From NCBI GenBank assembly GCA_003972845.1, contig QOAV01000076.1:1-6868 (forward strand): 6,868 nt of DNA, given 5' to 3'. Shown one piece after another: positions 6,684 through 6,868 of this stretch (positions are counted from its first letter, which is position 1; each line of letters begins with the position of its first letter). Made by a program: the position numbers and the translations under genes. The notes under the pieces were generated by a model, which saw only the letters and a program-made list of their open reading frames with translations, searched no databases and was not told the origin of the DNA. The stretch is from Gammaproteobacteria bacterium (GTDB lineage: Bacteria; Pseudomonadota; Gammaproteobacteria; QOAV01).

Positions 6684-6868
6684 ATGGCCACTGCAACCAA
6701 GAAAATGCAAACCTTCACCTGGGTGGGGCGCGACGCCAAGGGCCGCACCGTGCGCGGAGAACAGGATGCGCCGAATCCCGCCTATGTCAAGGCGCTGCTG
6801 CGGCGTCAGGGAGTGCAGCCGGAAAAAGTCCGTAAGCAGCCGAAGCCGCTGTTTCAGTTCAAGTCAAA
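6684..6868 (+). CDS. pilC: Type IV pilus inner-membrane platform protein PilC (partial, 5' end only)
   Basis: PilC is the polytopic inner-membrane protein on which PilB and PilT act to add or remove pilins. Only the first 61 codons are in the window and the frame is open at the right edge. They show the characteristic start of the family: a short basic leader, FTWVGRDAKGRTVRGEQ (11-27), then NPAYVKALLRRQGVQPEKVRK, matching the PilC/GspF N-terminal pattern of an aromatic-rich strand, the G(x)2V(x)GE turn and LR-x-QG. The two T2SSF domains lie outside. The ATG at 6684 has AGGA (6672-6675) at 8-nt spacing inside the end of pilB, and follows the pilB stop by 2 nt. An in-frame ATG at codon 8 is possible but lacks a better SD. 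Confidence 0.92.
   Translation, partial: MATATKKMQTFTWVGRDAKGRTVRGEQDAPNPAYVKALLRRQGVQPEKVRKQPKPLFQFKS

Noticed and set aside
1..6868. tRNA/rRNA genes, insertion sequences, CRISPR arrays, phage or plasmid genes
   Set aside because: None seen: no cloverleaf-like arms, transposase motifs, terminal repeats or regularly spaced repeat arrays beyond the two-unit repeat at 704-745.

Overview
The window is a type IV pilus (T4P) locus from a gammaproteobacterium. The assignment rests on the Pseudomonas-like PilA, PilR, PilS and PilB sequences, a sigma-54 pilA promoter next to its own activator gene, and a PP0621-type small protein. The genus cannot be fixed by eye. Nothing here looks like mobile DNA, an RNA gene or a CRISPR array.

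Layout. Five genes run leftward: comF (4803-4069), a small PP0621-like membrane/zinc-ribbon protein (3909-3688), pilS (3680-2082), pilR (2095-743) and pilA (472 to the left edge, 3' end missing). Two genes run rightward from a 210-bp divergent spacer: pilB (5014-6681) and pilC (from 6684, cut off by the right edge). PP0621-pilS-pilR are tightly packed, with a 7-nt gap and then a 14-nt overlap. pilA stands apart behind a 270-bp regulatory region.

How the parts fit. PilS is a six-helix membrane histidine kinase and PilR its NtrC-type partner, which activates sigma-54 transcription. The pilA upstream region carries a near-consensus -24/-12 element, an IHF-like site further up, and a 21-bp-phased repeat/palindrome overlapping the pilR stop codon. 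This is the expected order of enhancer, DNA bend and promoter. PilA is the pilus subunit; PilB (extension ATPase) and PilC (platform protein) assemble it. ComF, usually linked to DNA uptake, sits back-to-back with pilB, which fits a role of these pili in transformation, but this is inference.

The least explained parts are the PP0621-like gene and its leader. Just upstream of its Shine-Dalgarno there are two strong, mutually exclusive hairpins, a possible switch on PP0621-pilSR expression. No wholly new system is evident; the window is mainly a recognisable T4P locus with an interesting regulatory layout.
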